64,000 nucleotides of DNA from a bacterium (lineage in GTDB: Bacteria; Acidobacteriota; Thermoanaerobaculia; Multivoradales; J023). The DNA lies in contig JAAELT010000035.1 in assembly GCA_024226315.1 (NCBI GenBank), positions 1 to 64,000 of the forward strand. The letters are read 5' to 3'. Shown in pieces: positions 1-7,300 of the stretch. The position numbers and the translations under genes were made by a program. The notes beneath the pieces were generated by a model, which was given only the letters and a program-made list of their open reading frames with translations, did not search any database and was not told the origin of the DNA. The stretch's first letter is position 1, and the number at the start of each line of letters is the position of its first letter.

Positions 1-126
1 GCGCGACCCTGGGACAAAAATTATCGGCGCCCTCCCCACGGGGCGCGACCCTGGGACAGAAATTATTGGCGCGCGCCCCACGGGGCGCGGCCCGAAAACA
101 GAAATTATTGGCGCGCGCCCCGCGGG
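1..126. repeat. 42-bp tandem repeat, three copies
   Basis: Three head-to-tail units of 42 bases (1-42, 43-84, 85-126). Each has a GC-rich flank, an AT-rich core of the type GGGACAGAAATTATTGGCGC and an end like CCCCACGGGG. Units 1 and 2 differ at a few bases; unit 3 is more diverged in its first half. The array may continue to the left of the window. No coding role is visible. Confidence 0.8.
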
Positions 127-425
127 GCGGAGGGGCGAAACGTCGGTCCTCCGACTGCTCGCGGTGCGACGCTAAGCATTGAAATACAAGCCGTTGACTA
201 GGCGGAGCCCGGTGGATTGACCCCAGCGGGAGCTGTCGCCGAGATTGTGGCGCCGGCGCCTGCCGTGCCGAAGGCCTCAGCCACACTGCGTAGGCCGCCT
301 GGCGCACTCGAGCGCCGCGGTTCAATGGAGAATGCCGAATGCGAATCCGCAGCCACGTGGTTGCCGGCGCAGGCCCGTGTATCGAGCCTGACGGCTGATC
401 GACCGAAGGAGGCCTCGCTGGCTAG
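127..425. other. intergenic stretch without supported gene
   Basis: About 300 bases after the tandem repeat with no convincing gene. Open frames on both strands are short, rich in Arg, Ala and Ser, and show no conserved motif. I see no clear promoter or strong hairpin. Confidence 0.5.
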
Positions 426-761
426 GGCGGGGTCTCCTGTCACTACAGCTCCGCGTCGCTGACGCTCGCGAGTCTGCGATCCCGCGCTCGATCCAGCGCT
501 CGCCTCAGGTCCGCCACCAGCTCCGGCGAGCTTCGAGACCCGCAGCTACGCGGCCGTCTGGTCGAAGGAAACGACCTCGAAACGCTGCTGAGTCCGGAGA
601 CCTGGGATCGCTGCGGGTCGTTCCTGATCCCGCTGTGGGCGGCGGTCCTGATCCTGATTGCGGTCACGGTGGATCAGTGGGAGTGCTTCTTGCTCGGTGT
701 CAGTCCGACCGATCCCGACCGTTTGCCGGGATTTCATCCCCAGTCGGAAGTCTGCCGGTGA
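426..761 (+). pseudogene. possible small membrane protein, no normal start codon
   Basis: An open frame that follows a TAG at 423-425 and ends at TGA 759-761. Its last 75 or so residues look protein-like: a charged stretch (ELRDPQLRGRLVEGNDLE), then WDRCGSF and a hydrophobic helix (LIPLWAAVLILIAVTV), then a Pro/Asp-rich tail. There is no ATG, GTG or TTG in frame upstream of the hydrophobic helix, so it is either a 5'-truncated remnant or uses a rare start. Its TGA overlaps the GTG of the next frame (GTGA), the usual sign of translational coupling, which argues that the frame was once real. Family not recognised. Confidence 0.3.
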
Positions 762-1165
762 GCAACTCGACGCGGCAACGTCTCGCACCCGAGAGCCTGC
801 TGTACTGGATCGACTTCCAAGGCGTCGCCGGGCTGATCGACGCGGTTGCCGGAGCCGCGCCGGAGCGACTCGGGAAGCTGCTGGCCGCGCTGCTGTCGTC
901 GCAGGAACGGTTGGAGGCAAGGGTGGTCGTCGAGCTGACGCTACGGTGCCAGGACCCGCTGGCGCCGCTCGCGACCCTCTGTCGGGATGCGCTCCAGGCC
1001 GCGGCGATGGAGATGACCAGCCGGCGGCAAGAGATCGAGCGTATCCGGAGCATGCGCGACGCCGCGCTCCCGAACCCGTGGGGCCTGCTGGGCGGTTTCG
1101 TAGAGAGGGTCCGCAGGCATTGGTGCCATCCACCCCGGTCACTGGGGCCGGCTAGGCTGACCTGA
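758..1165 (+). CDS. hypothetical protein, coupled to upstream frame
   Basis: Begins with GTG at 758, overlapping the upstream TGA by three bases (GTGA). About 135 residues: a start VSNSTRQRLAPE, then amphipathic segments (LLYWIDFQGVAGLIDAVAG, PERLGKLLAALLSSQERLE) and a Met/Arg-rich helix, predicted mostly alpha-helical and soluble. Not a family I recognise. The last 15 or so residues are read from a copy of the REP-A repeat (1121-1146), so the natural C-terminus may have been replaced when the repeat arrived. The start is chosen for the overlap; a longer in-frame GTG at 635 would overlap the upstream frame by 127 bases. Confidence 0.45.
   Translation: MSNSTRQRLAPESLLYWIDFQGVAGLIDAVAGAAPERLGKLLAALLSSQERLEARVVVELTLRCQDPLAPLATLCRDALQAAAMEMTSRRQEIERIRSMRDAALPNPWGLLGGFVERVRRHWCHPPRSLGPARLT
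1121..1146 (+). repeat. REP-A copy 1 (partial)
   Basis: Carries the right-hand half of the REP-A unit, GGTGCCATCCACCCCGGTCA, with one base changed from the copies near 2.1 and 3.15 kb. The left arm of the hairpin is missing or decayed. It forms the 3' end of the small gene before it and lies 46 bases beyond the 3' end of the HNH gene on the other strand. Confidence 0.65.
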
Positions 1166-1191
1166 GGACCGCGAGCGATTCGGTTTCCCAA

Positions 1192-1581
1192 TCATGGCAG
1201 TGCTGTTCGTCGCTCCTCAACACGATCCGGGTCGTTGAAGCGGAAGATCTTGACCGTGACTCGACCTTCAGGTGTCAATGGTTGGATTATCGGACCGTCC
1301 CAATCGAAGTGATCCGACCAGACGTCCTTTCGAGGGTTGAAGAACGGCGTCAAGTTTCCCGTTGCGGGATCGAACGAGCCGACGTTCGGTCCTTTGTGCC
1401 GGTTGCACAAGAAGCAAGCGAGCGCGAGGTTGCTCGCGTCGGTCTTGCCGTCGTGTTGGCTGGCGATGACGTGGTCTGGCTCGTGCTTCTGGAAGGCAAA
1501 CTCCTCCGGCAGGAGGCAGTACTCACATCGCGCTCCGGCCCGCCGCCTGACCAAGCGGCGCAGTCGTGCCGGGATGCTCAT
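1192..1581 (-). CDS. HNH endonuclease
   Basis: A 129-residue single-domain HNH nuclease. A zinc-binding CEYC knuckle near residues 19-22 is followed by the catalytic core HEPDHVIA (about 33-40), SNLALAC and a second knuckle CFLCNRHKG (about 56-64). The His-Asn-His order and spacing match small, stand-alone HNH proteins of the McrA-like fold. The C-terminal half (FNPRKDVWSDHFDW, then an Arg-rich tail) is typical of family members found next to small partner genes. Its ATG overlaps the stop of the upstream gene by one base (TGATG), so the two are co-translated. Target and biological role are unknown; homologues are annotated only as HNH endonucleases. Confidence 0.85.
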   Translation of the reverse strand: MSIPARLRRLVRRRAGARCEYCLLPEEFAFQKHEPDHVIASQHDGKTDASNLALACFLCNRHKGPNVGSFDPATGNLTPFFNPRKDVWSDHFDWDGPIIQPLTPEGRVTVKIFRFNDPDRVEERRTALP

Positions 1582-1928
1582 CAGGCATCTTTGAGCGCTA
1601 CCGCGGCCCGGGCCTTGAGAAGCCTCACGATATGCTCGATCTTCTCGAGCTCGTCCAGCTTACGCTGCTCCTCTTCCGATAGCAGACCCGCCTGGTTGAG
1701 CGCCAACAGACGCCGGGTCCGTTCTTGGGCTCGTTCGGATGCGTGGTAGGCCAGAATATCTTTGGGTGCCGGGTCGCCCGACAGAAAGCGGATCACTTCG
1801 GTCGCTGTCGCCGCCGCGGCAGTCTGGAAACCGACCAGGCTGAGCTCCAGGACGGTCGAAAGGTAGGATTCCAAAGGCCGGAGGCGTTGGGCCAGATCGT
1901 CAGACAGCGCCAGGGTCATGCTAGTCAT
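1581..1928 (-). CDS. small partner protein of the HNH nuclease
   Basis: 115 residues from the ATG at 1928 (a second ATG at 1919 is equally possible). The N-terminus MTLALSDDLAQRLRP resembles the short strand-helix start of ribbon-helix-helix antitoxins. A central helical stretch (LELSLVGFQTAAAATATEV) and a highly charged C-terminal coiled coil (SEEEQRKLDELEKIEHIV) follow. It sits directly before the HNH gene with a one-base overlap, and a perfect inverted repeat lies 31 bases upstream, so an autoregulating DNA-binding or inhibitor role is plausible. A longer frame reaching back to 2123 runs through the REP-A repeat and is not credible as a start. Confidence 0.7.
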   Translation of the reverse strand: MTSMTLALSDDLAQRLRPLESYLSTVLELSLVGFQTAAAATATEVIRFLSGDPAPKDILAYHASERAQERTRRLLALNQAGLLSEEEQRKLDELEKIEHIVRLLKARAAVALKDA

Positions 1929-1958
1929 GTCGGCTTTGAGTTTGTGTCGAGCGTCCTG

Positions 1959-1978
1959 ATGATCATGGACGTGATCAT
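1959..1978 (-). promoter_or_regulatory. candidate operator/promoter of HNH pair
   Basis: Perfect inverted repeat ATGATCA-N6-TGATCAT. Read on the minus strand it contains TATGAT, a good -10 box, followed 31 bases later by the ATG of the small partner gene. No convincing -35 is seen. An operator overlapping the -10 is the usual layout of autoregulated two-gene modules. Confidence 0.45.
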
Positions 1979-2090
1979 ACCACTTCCTGGCTGATCCTAT
2001 GCGGGAAAGGTGGAGAGGTGCACGGCAGCAAGAAGTCTCCGGTGAGACGACTGCCTCAGCGGGCCGGGACCGGAACCTCGTCCCTGGCGC

Positions 2091-2123
2091 CACCCCAACC
2101 GGGGTGCCACCCACCCCGGTCAC
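2091..2123 (+). repeat. REP-A copy 2
   Basis: Complete REP-A unit: a CACCCCA lead followed by a hairpin with arms ACCGGGGTG (2098-2106) and CACCCCGGT (2112-2120) around a five-base loop, then CAC. Same orientation as copies 1 and 3. It separates the HNH pair from the truncated secreted-protein gene. Confidence 0.8.
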
Positions 2124-2199
2124 GCGGCGACAACCGGGCCAAGTCTCTGCGGCACTACTATCGCGGCGGCAAGGCCAAGCGGGCGGGGAGGATGCAGGC

Positions 2200-3162
2200 C
2201 TACCGCGCGGACCAGGCGGAGGTGTCGCCCGATTCGAAGCCGTCTTTCAGGAGCGTCGCGCCCGACCAGACGGCCGTCAAGAACTCGCCGCCCGAAGTGA
2301 AGCGAAGCGCCACCTGCCCGCCGTCGCCGTCGGCGGTGCCTTCGATCCCCTCGGTTTCGGAGGCCGCATGGAGATGGACGTCGGTCACGGTGCCGAATCC
2401 AGCCAGGGTGTCCCCCTCCCGGGCAATCGATCGCAAGCCCGTGCGGTTATAGAAGAAGGCCCCGAGCTCGTCGTTGGTCGAGCCGCCGTTGTCGAGATTT
2501 ACGTAGGCGCGGAAGACCACGCCGGCGGCCGATAGACTCGACTCCAGCACGTCGGCGAAGAGGCCGCCGCCCGGCGCCGGATCGTTGCGCCGCAAGATCT
2601 GCTCGACGCCGTTGCGGTCGGCGATGAACAGGCCGTCGGTAGCACCCCCCGAGGCGCCAGTGACGGTGGTCCGGAAGATCACGCGGCCGGCGTCGTCCAG
2701 ATCGATCAGGCCGCCGAAGTTGAGGAAGCTGCCATTACCGTCGGGCGTGGATTCGCCGCGGCGCACGAGCTCGACCAGGGTCGAGCCATCGCCGAGAAAG
2801 AGTCCCTGGTTGTCGGCCGTGCCCCCCGCGGTGTCGTCCAGAACGCCGACGAAGGCTACCTCGCCGCGATCGTTGAACGGGTGATTGGAAAGAAGGCCGA
2901 AGAAATCAGAGAAGACACCGTTGCCTGATGGCGTCGCATCGCGACCGCGCACGATCTTGACGAGAGGGCCGGTCCCGTCACCGACGAAAATGCCGTCGAC
3001 AAAAGGTTCGTCGACCCACGCCGGGAACGCCACCCGGCCCGCCGCGTTGATCGCCGGCGCCGGCGCCTGCAGGATTGCGGCCAAAGAGCCACCGCCTGGC
3101 AGGGCCTGACCGGTGACGCCGATCGGGACCACCCCAACCGGGGTGCCACCCACCCCGGTCAC
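2200..3162 (-). pseudogene. secreted repeat protein, 5' end replaced by REP-A
   Basis: A 320-residue frame of a secreted, beta-rich repeat protein. Repeats of about 55-60 residues carry GLFxGDG / FxxFGGLxxLDDxGxVxF patterns, as in bacterial proteins annotated as choice-of-anchor or DUF7453-like repeats. It ends in a short C-terminal tail, LKDGFESGDTSAWSAR, a signature common on exported proteins of some Acidobacteriota and probably a sorting tail. The first dozen residues (MTGVGGTPVGVV) are translated from REP-A copy 3, and there is no signal peptide. The natural 5' end has therefore been lost at the repeat, and the protein is unlikely to be exported. The remaining frame is intact, so the loss may be recent. 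Confidence 0.65.
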
Positions 3163-3215
3163 GCCACCCCCACCCCAACCGGAGCGCCAACCGGGGTGCC
3201 ACCCACCCCGGTCAG
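3129..3215 (+). repeat. REP-A copy 3 (double)
   Basis: Two REP-A hairpins in direct orientation: arms 3137-3145/3151-3159 and 3190-3198/3204-3212, both ACCGGGGTG...CACCCCGGT. The linker between them (3163-3189) contains a degenerate partial copy. The left hairpin supplies the false start of the truncated gene on the minus strand. Confidence 0.8.
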
Positions 3216-3245
3216 AGGCATTCGGACTCTGACCTGCGCCAGCGC

Positions 3246-3332
3246 CCCGCTGGGGCTCTCGGTTCGTTCGGCCCTTGGACCCGGGGTTTTACCCCGGGCT
3301 ACATGCCTACGCCCCTACGAGGCTCGACCATG
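3246..3332 (+). repeat. solitary REP-B element
   Basis: The palindrome CCCGGGGTTTTACCCCGGG at 3280-3298 followed by CTACATGCCTACGCCCCTAC. Palindrome, CTACATGCC motif and the GCCCC...GGGGCT pair in front (from 3243) all match the repeats around the transposase gene near 51-52.5 kb. It lies 3' of the DUF4097 gene and may also act as its transcription stop. Confidence 0.7.
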
Positions 3333-3358
3333 GGGATCACAGCCGAGGTTATCTCCTA

Positions 3359-4135
3359 TCACTCCTTGTCTTCGGGGATGCTCACCCGTCCGGCGACGCC
3401 GTCGTGGTGGATGTCGCCCGAGCCGTCGTTGCGGACGGTGAAGTCGCCGCCGACGTCGCGCACGGTGATCGAGCCGGAGCCGTCGCTGCGCACCATCACG
3501 TCGCCTTCGACGCCGACGATGTCGATCTCGCCGGAGCCGTCGTCCTCGATCACGACCGAGCCCACCGAGCGCAGCTCGATCTCGCCGGAACCGTCCTCGA
3601 TGCGCACTTCGCCGCGCGCGTTCTTGATCTCGATCTCGCCGGAGCCGTCGTCGATGCGCACGTCGCCGGCCACCTCTTCGATGTCGATCTCGCCGGAGCC
3701 GTCGTCGATGTCGAGCGAGCCGACGTTTCGTACCTCGATCTCGCCCGAGCCGTCGTCGATCGCCACCTCGACGCCGGCCGGCACCTCGATGTCGAGGTCG
3801 AGCCGGGCGGTCGAGCTCCCCCAGGTGCTGTCAGGCATTTCGGCGACGATGCGCACGCGGTCGCCCGAGCGCTCGACGCGCAGCTGAATATCCTCCAGTA
3901 GCTTCTCACTGGACGCGCAGGCCTCGCCCCGGACCTGGACGACGTCGGCGCCCTCGCGCCCGTTCACCTTCAGCGAACCGGCACCGACGTCGATGATCAC
4001 CCGTTCGGCGCCGCCGGCGTCGACGAAGTCCTCACGCGGCGCGGTGTGGTCGCAGTCGTCTGCGAGGCCGGGGAAAGCGGCCAGCAGGCCGACGGCGAGG
4101 ATCGAGACCCAGTAGCTGGGAACCTTTTTCGTCAT
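3359..4135 (-). CDS. secreted DUF4097-like beta-ladder protein
   Basis: 258 residues from ATG 4135, chosen because AAGGAG stands seven bases upstream and a signal peptide follows at once (MTKKVPSYWVSILAVGLLAAF, cleavage near GLA-DD). The mature part starts with a cysteine-containing domain (residues about 25-110). It then runs into at least seven turns of a ladder based on (D/E)DGSGEI(D/E)(I/V), each about 16-19 residues, as in DUF4097/head-GIN type right-handed beta-helices or solenoids. Such proteins are periplasmic or surface-exposed; their ligand is unknown. Asp/Gly-rich turns suggest calcium binding, which is inference. It is divergent from the alpha-2-macroglobulin gene across a 255-base gap with two perfect hairpins. 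Confidence 0.8.
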   Translation of the reverse strand: MTKKVPSYWVSILAVGLLAAFPGLADDCDHTAPREDFVDAGGAERVIIDVGAGSLKVNGREGADVVQVRGEACASSEKLLEDIQLRVERSGDRVRIVAEMPDSTWGSSTARLDLDIEVPAGVEVAIDDGSGEIEVRNVGSLDIDDGSGEIDIEEVAGDVRIDDGSGEIEIKNARGEVRIEDGSGEIELRSVGSVVIEDDGSGEIDIVGVEGDVMVRSDGSGSITVRDVGGDFTVRNDGSGDIHHDGVAGRVSIPEDKE

Positions 4136-4154
4136 GCTTTGTTCTCCTTGTCCT

Positions 4155-4188
4155 ATGAGACCGTCCGAGTCATCGAGGACGGTCTCAT
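4155..4188. promoter_or_regulatory. perfect 12-bp hairpin in DUF4097 leader
   Basis: Arms ATGAGACCGTCC (4155-4166) and GGACGGTCTCAT (4177-4188) with a ten-base loop. It lies just upstream of the ribosome binding site of the DUF4097 gene on the minus strand, so it would fold in that mRNA leader. It could also serve as a protein-binding palindrome. Confidence 0.55.
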
Positions 4189-4204
4189 GGACGGTGGGGA
4201 TGGG

Positions 4205-4235
4205 CCAAGAAGTCGAGCCCCGCTCGACTTCTTGG
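4205..4235. promoter_or_regulatory. perfect 14-bp hairpin in divergent region
   Basis: Arms CCAAGAAGTCGAGC (4205-4218) and GCTCGACTTCTTGG (4222-4235) with a three-base loop CCC. It is a very stable structure with no T tract on either side. Only 16 bases separate it from the neighbouring hairpin. It may insulate the two divergent genes or bind a regulator. Confidence 0.55.
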
Positions 4236-4390
4236 GGCGGTTGCCTCGTTGGGATGCTCGGGATCGCCGAAGGGTTCGAACGCGCCACGAAATCTCCACA
4301 TTCCGCCTCGGGGTCGGCCACCTCCAGACGGTACACTGAACGAACCCCGCGGCCGAAGGTTGCAGGCACCAGAACAAAGAGGAGCACGCC

Positions 4391-7300
4391 ATGCTGGGAC
4401 GACGAGCCACACCGATCATCCTGACAGTCGGTCTATTCGCCTTTCTCGCCTGCGGTGGCGATCCGGAGCCCGGTGGAGAGGCCGCCTCGGGAATCCCGAC
4501 AGATACCGGGGAGCGCGTTGCCCAGGCCGAGCTGCCGAAGCTCAGCGCCGAGGAGCTGGCACCGGTCATCCGCGAGGTGTCCGAGGCCGATGTCGGGCCG
4601 AACAAGATCGATGTCGAGCTGGCGCGGCCGGTGGTCACCGACGCCCAGGTCGGCCAGGCCCCGGGCGACGGCACGGTGCTGCGCATCGAGCCGCCGGTGG
4701 CGGGCGAGCTGCGCTTCACCAGCCCCTCGACCCTCTCCTTCGTGCCGACCGAGGGCTTCCATCCAGCCACCCGCTATGAGGTCGAGCTGGTGTCGCTCGA
4801 AACCGGATCGAGTGTGCTCGAAGCGCCGGAGGCCGGCCGGTGGGTAAGGGTCTTCACCACCCCCGAATTCGACTTCGCCCGTTTCTCGCTCGCCAGCGTC
4901 GACTACACCCGCCAGCGAGCCGAGGTTCAGTTGGTGTTCTCCGCCGCGGTCAACGCGCAGGAGGTCTCCCGGCGCGCCCACATCGTGGCCATCGGGCCGG
5001 ACGGTCAGACCCGGCGCAAGCCGAGCGTGCGCTTCGTGCCGGGGCCGCGGCGCCATACCGTCATCGGCCAGCTCACCAGCGACCTGATCCGTGGCGGCGG
5101 ACGCCTGGAGCTGGCACTCGAAGAAGGTGTGCCCAGCGCCCTGGGCGAAGAGCGGTTGGCCGGCCGACGCCAGGGCAAAGTCGACCTCGCCCTGGGACCG
5201 GTCGCGAAGGTGCTCACTTCCTACCGCGCCGAGGGCACCAACGGCTTCTACGTGCAGGTGGTGTGCGACGATGCCGCCGTCTCCTCCCGCCGCTACTACT
5301 GGGACCGAACGGAGCACGAGTATTACCAGGTCTCCACCCGCTGCCTGCCGGCAGAGGCCGACGCCGAATTCGGTATCCACTTCGAGCCGCCGGTGAATCA
5401 CACAGTGTCGCCGGCCGGCGGCGGATTCCGCATCTTCGGCGATTTCGCCCGCGGCAGCTACCACATGCGGATCGAGGCCGGCCTGCGCACCGCCGACGGC
5501 GGCATGCTGCACGAGGCCCACGAGGCCGAGCTCTCCATCCCGGCGCGCAGCCCCAGCGTGCGCTTCGTCTCCAAGGGCCGCTACCTGCCGCGCGGCGCCT
5601 GGAAGTCGCTGCCCGTGCGCCATCTCAACCTGGCGGACGCCACCCTGTCGGTGCGCCATGTGCCGCGCCAGAACATGGTGTTCTGGATGAGCGACGACGA
5701 GAGCGAGGCCGCCGGCGAGCGCACCGCCGACCTGATCCTCAAGACCGAGGTGCCGCTCGGCGGCGCGAGCGACGTCGAGACCACCACCTACGTCGACCTG
5801 GCGTCGCTGGTACCGGCCGACACCCGCGGCCTGCTCGAGGTGCGGCTCGAGGCGGGCGAGAACGGCGACGTCCACGACACCGCCCGCATCCTGCTCACCG
5901 ATCTGCACCTGGTGGCCAAGCGCGCGATCGCCACGCCCGACGGATCGCGCGCCGTCCACGCCTGGGCGCTGCACATGGAGACCTTGGGTCCGGTGCGTGG
6001 CACCGAGATCGCGCTGGTGCGCAAGAGCGGCCACGTGGTCGACTCCTGCACCACCGGCCGCGACGGCGGCTGCCGGCTGGTGCCGCCGGCCGGCGACGTC
6101 GACCCGAGCGCGCCCTTCGCGCTGATCGCCTCGGCCGGTGACGAGCTCACCTACCTCAAGTTCTCCGAGCTCGAGGCCGAGGTACAGGAGGAGCGCATCT
6201 CGGGCGAGTCCTATCTCGACGCCCGCAAGTACAAGGCCGCGGTCTACAGCGACCGCGGCGTCTACCGGCCGGGCGAGACCGCGCACCTGGCGGCGATCGT
6301 GCGCGACACAGGTCACCTGGCGCCGCCGGCCGAGATGCCGGTGGTCGCCCAGCTCGCCGACCCCCGGGGCAAGACGCTCAAGCGCACGACCCTGAAGACC
6401 AACGCCGCGGGCTACCTGGACATGGACGTCGACTTCCCGGCCTTCGCCGCCACCGGCCGCTACGAGGTGAAGCTCGAGGTCGCCGAGCAGCAGATCGGCC
6501 AGTACCGTTTCCAGGTCGAGGAGTTCGTGCCCGAGCGCATGAAGGTCGAGGTGTCCTCACCGGCGCCGCAGTACCTGTTCGGCGAGCCGATGGAAGTCAC
6601 GGTGGGCTCGCGCTACCTGTTCGGCGGTGTGCCCGCGAACCACAAGGTCGAGGTCGCGTGCGAGATCGCGCCGGGCAGCTTCTCCCCAGAGGAGAACGCC
6701 AACTTCCACTACGGCGTGTGGACGCCCGAGTCCAGCCCGGTGCGCCCGCTCGATCTCGGCAAGCTCGACGCCGAGCTCGACGCCGCGGGCGGCGGCACCT
6801 ACCAGTGCCCGGGCGCCGGCCGCGCCGGCGGTTTCCGCGGCCCGGCCCAGCTGATCGCGCGCGCCGCCGTGTTCGAGTCCGGCAGCGGCCGGGCGACGGT
6901 GAACCAGACGACCGTGCCGGTACACCCCGAGCGCTTCTACCTCGGCCTGATGTCGGGCACGACCAAAGTCGAGGCCGGCAACGACCTGGTGGTCGACGGC
7001 GTGGCCGTCGATTGGCAGGGCAAGCTGGTGGACGACGTCGAGCAAGTGGAGCTCGAGCTGATCCGCCTGGAGACCGAATACGGCTGGTACTACGACGAGG
7101 CGCGCGGCTACGAGAGCTACCGCCGCTACCTGCGGCCGGTCACCGAGGCGACGGTCGAGGTGCCGGTCACCGGCGGCAAGTTCCGGCAGACATGGAAGCC
7201 GGGCCGCGACGGCGTCGCCTTCCTGGTGCGCGCTTCGGCCGGCGCGGCACGCACCGACCTCGAGCTCGAGGGCCGCGGCGGTTGGTACTGGTGGGCTCCG

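Noticed and set aside
1121..3215. REP-A sites as integron attC sites with gene cassettes
   Set aside because: The hairpins are only 23 bases, lack the GTTRRRY/RYYYAAC core boxes, and no integrase gene is in the window. Cassette-like spacing is kept only as a weaker observation.
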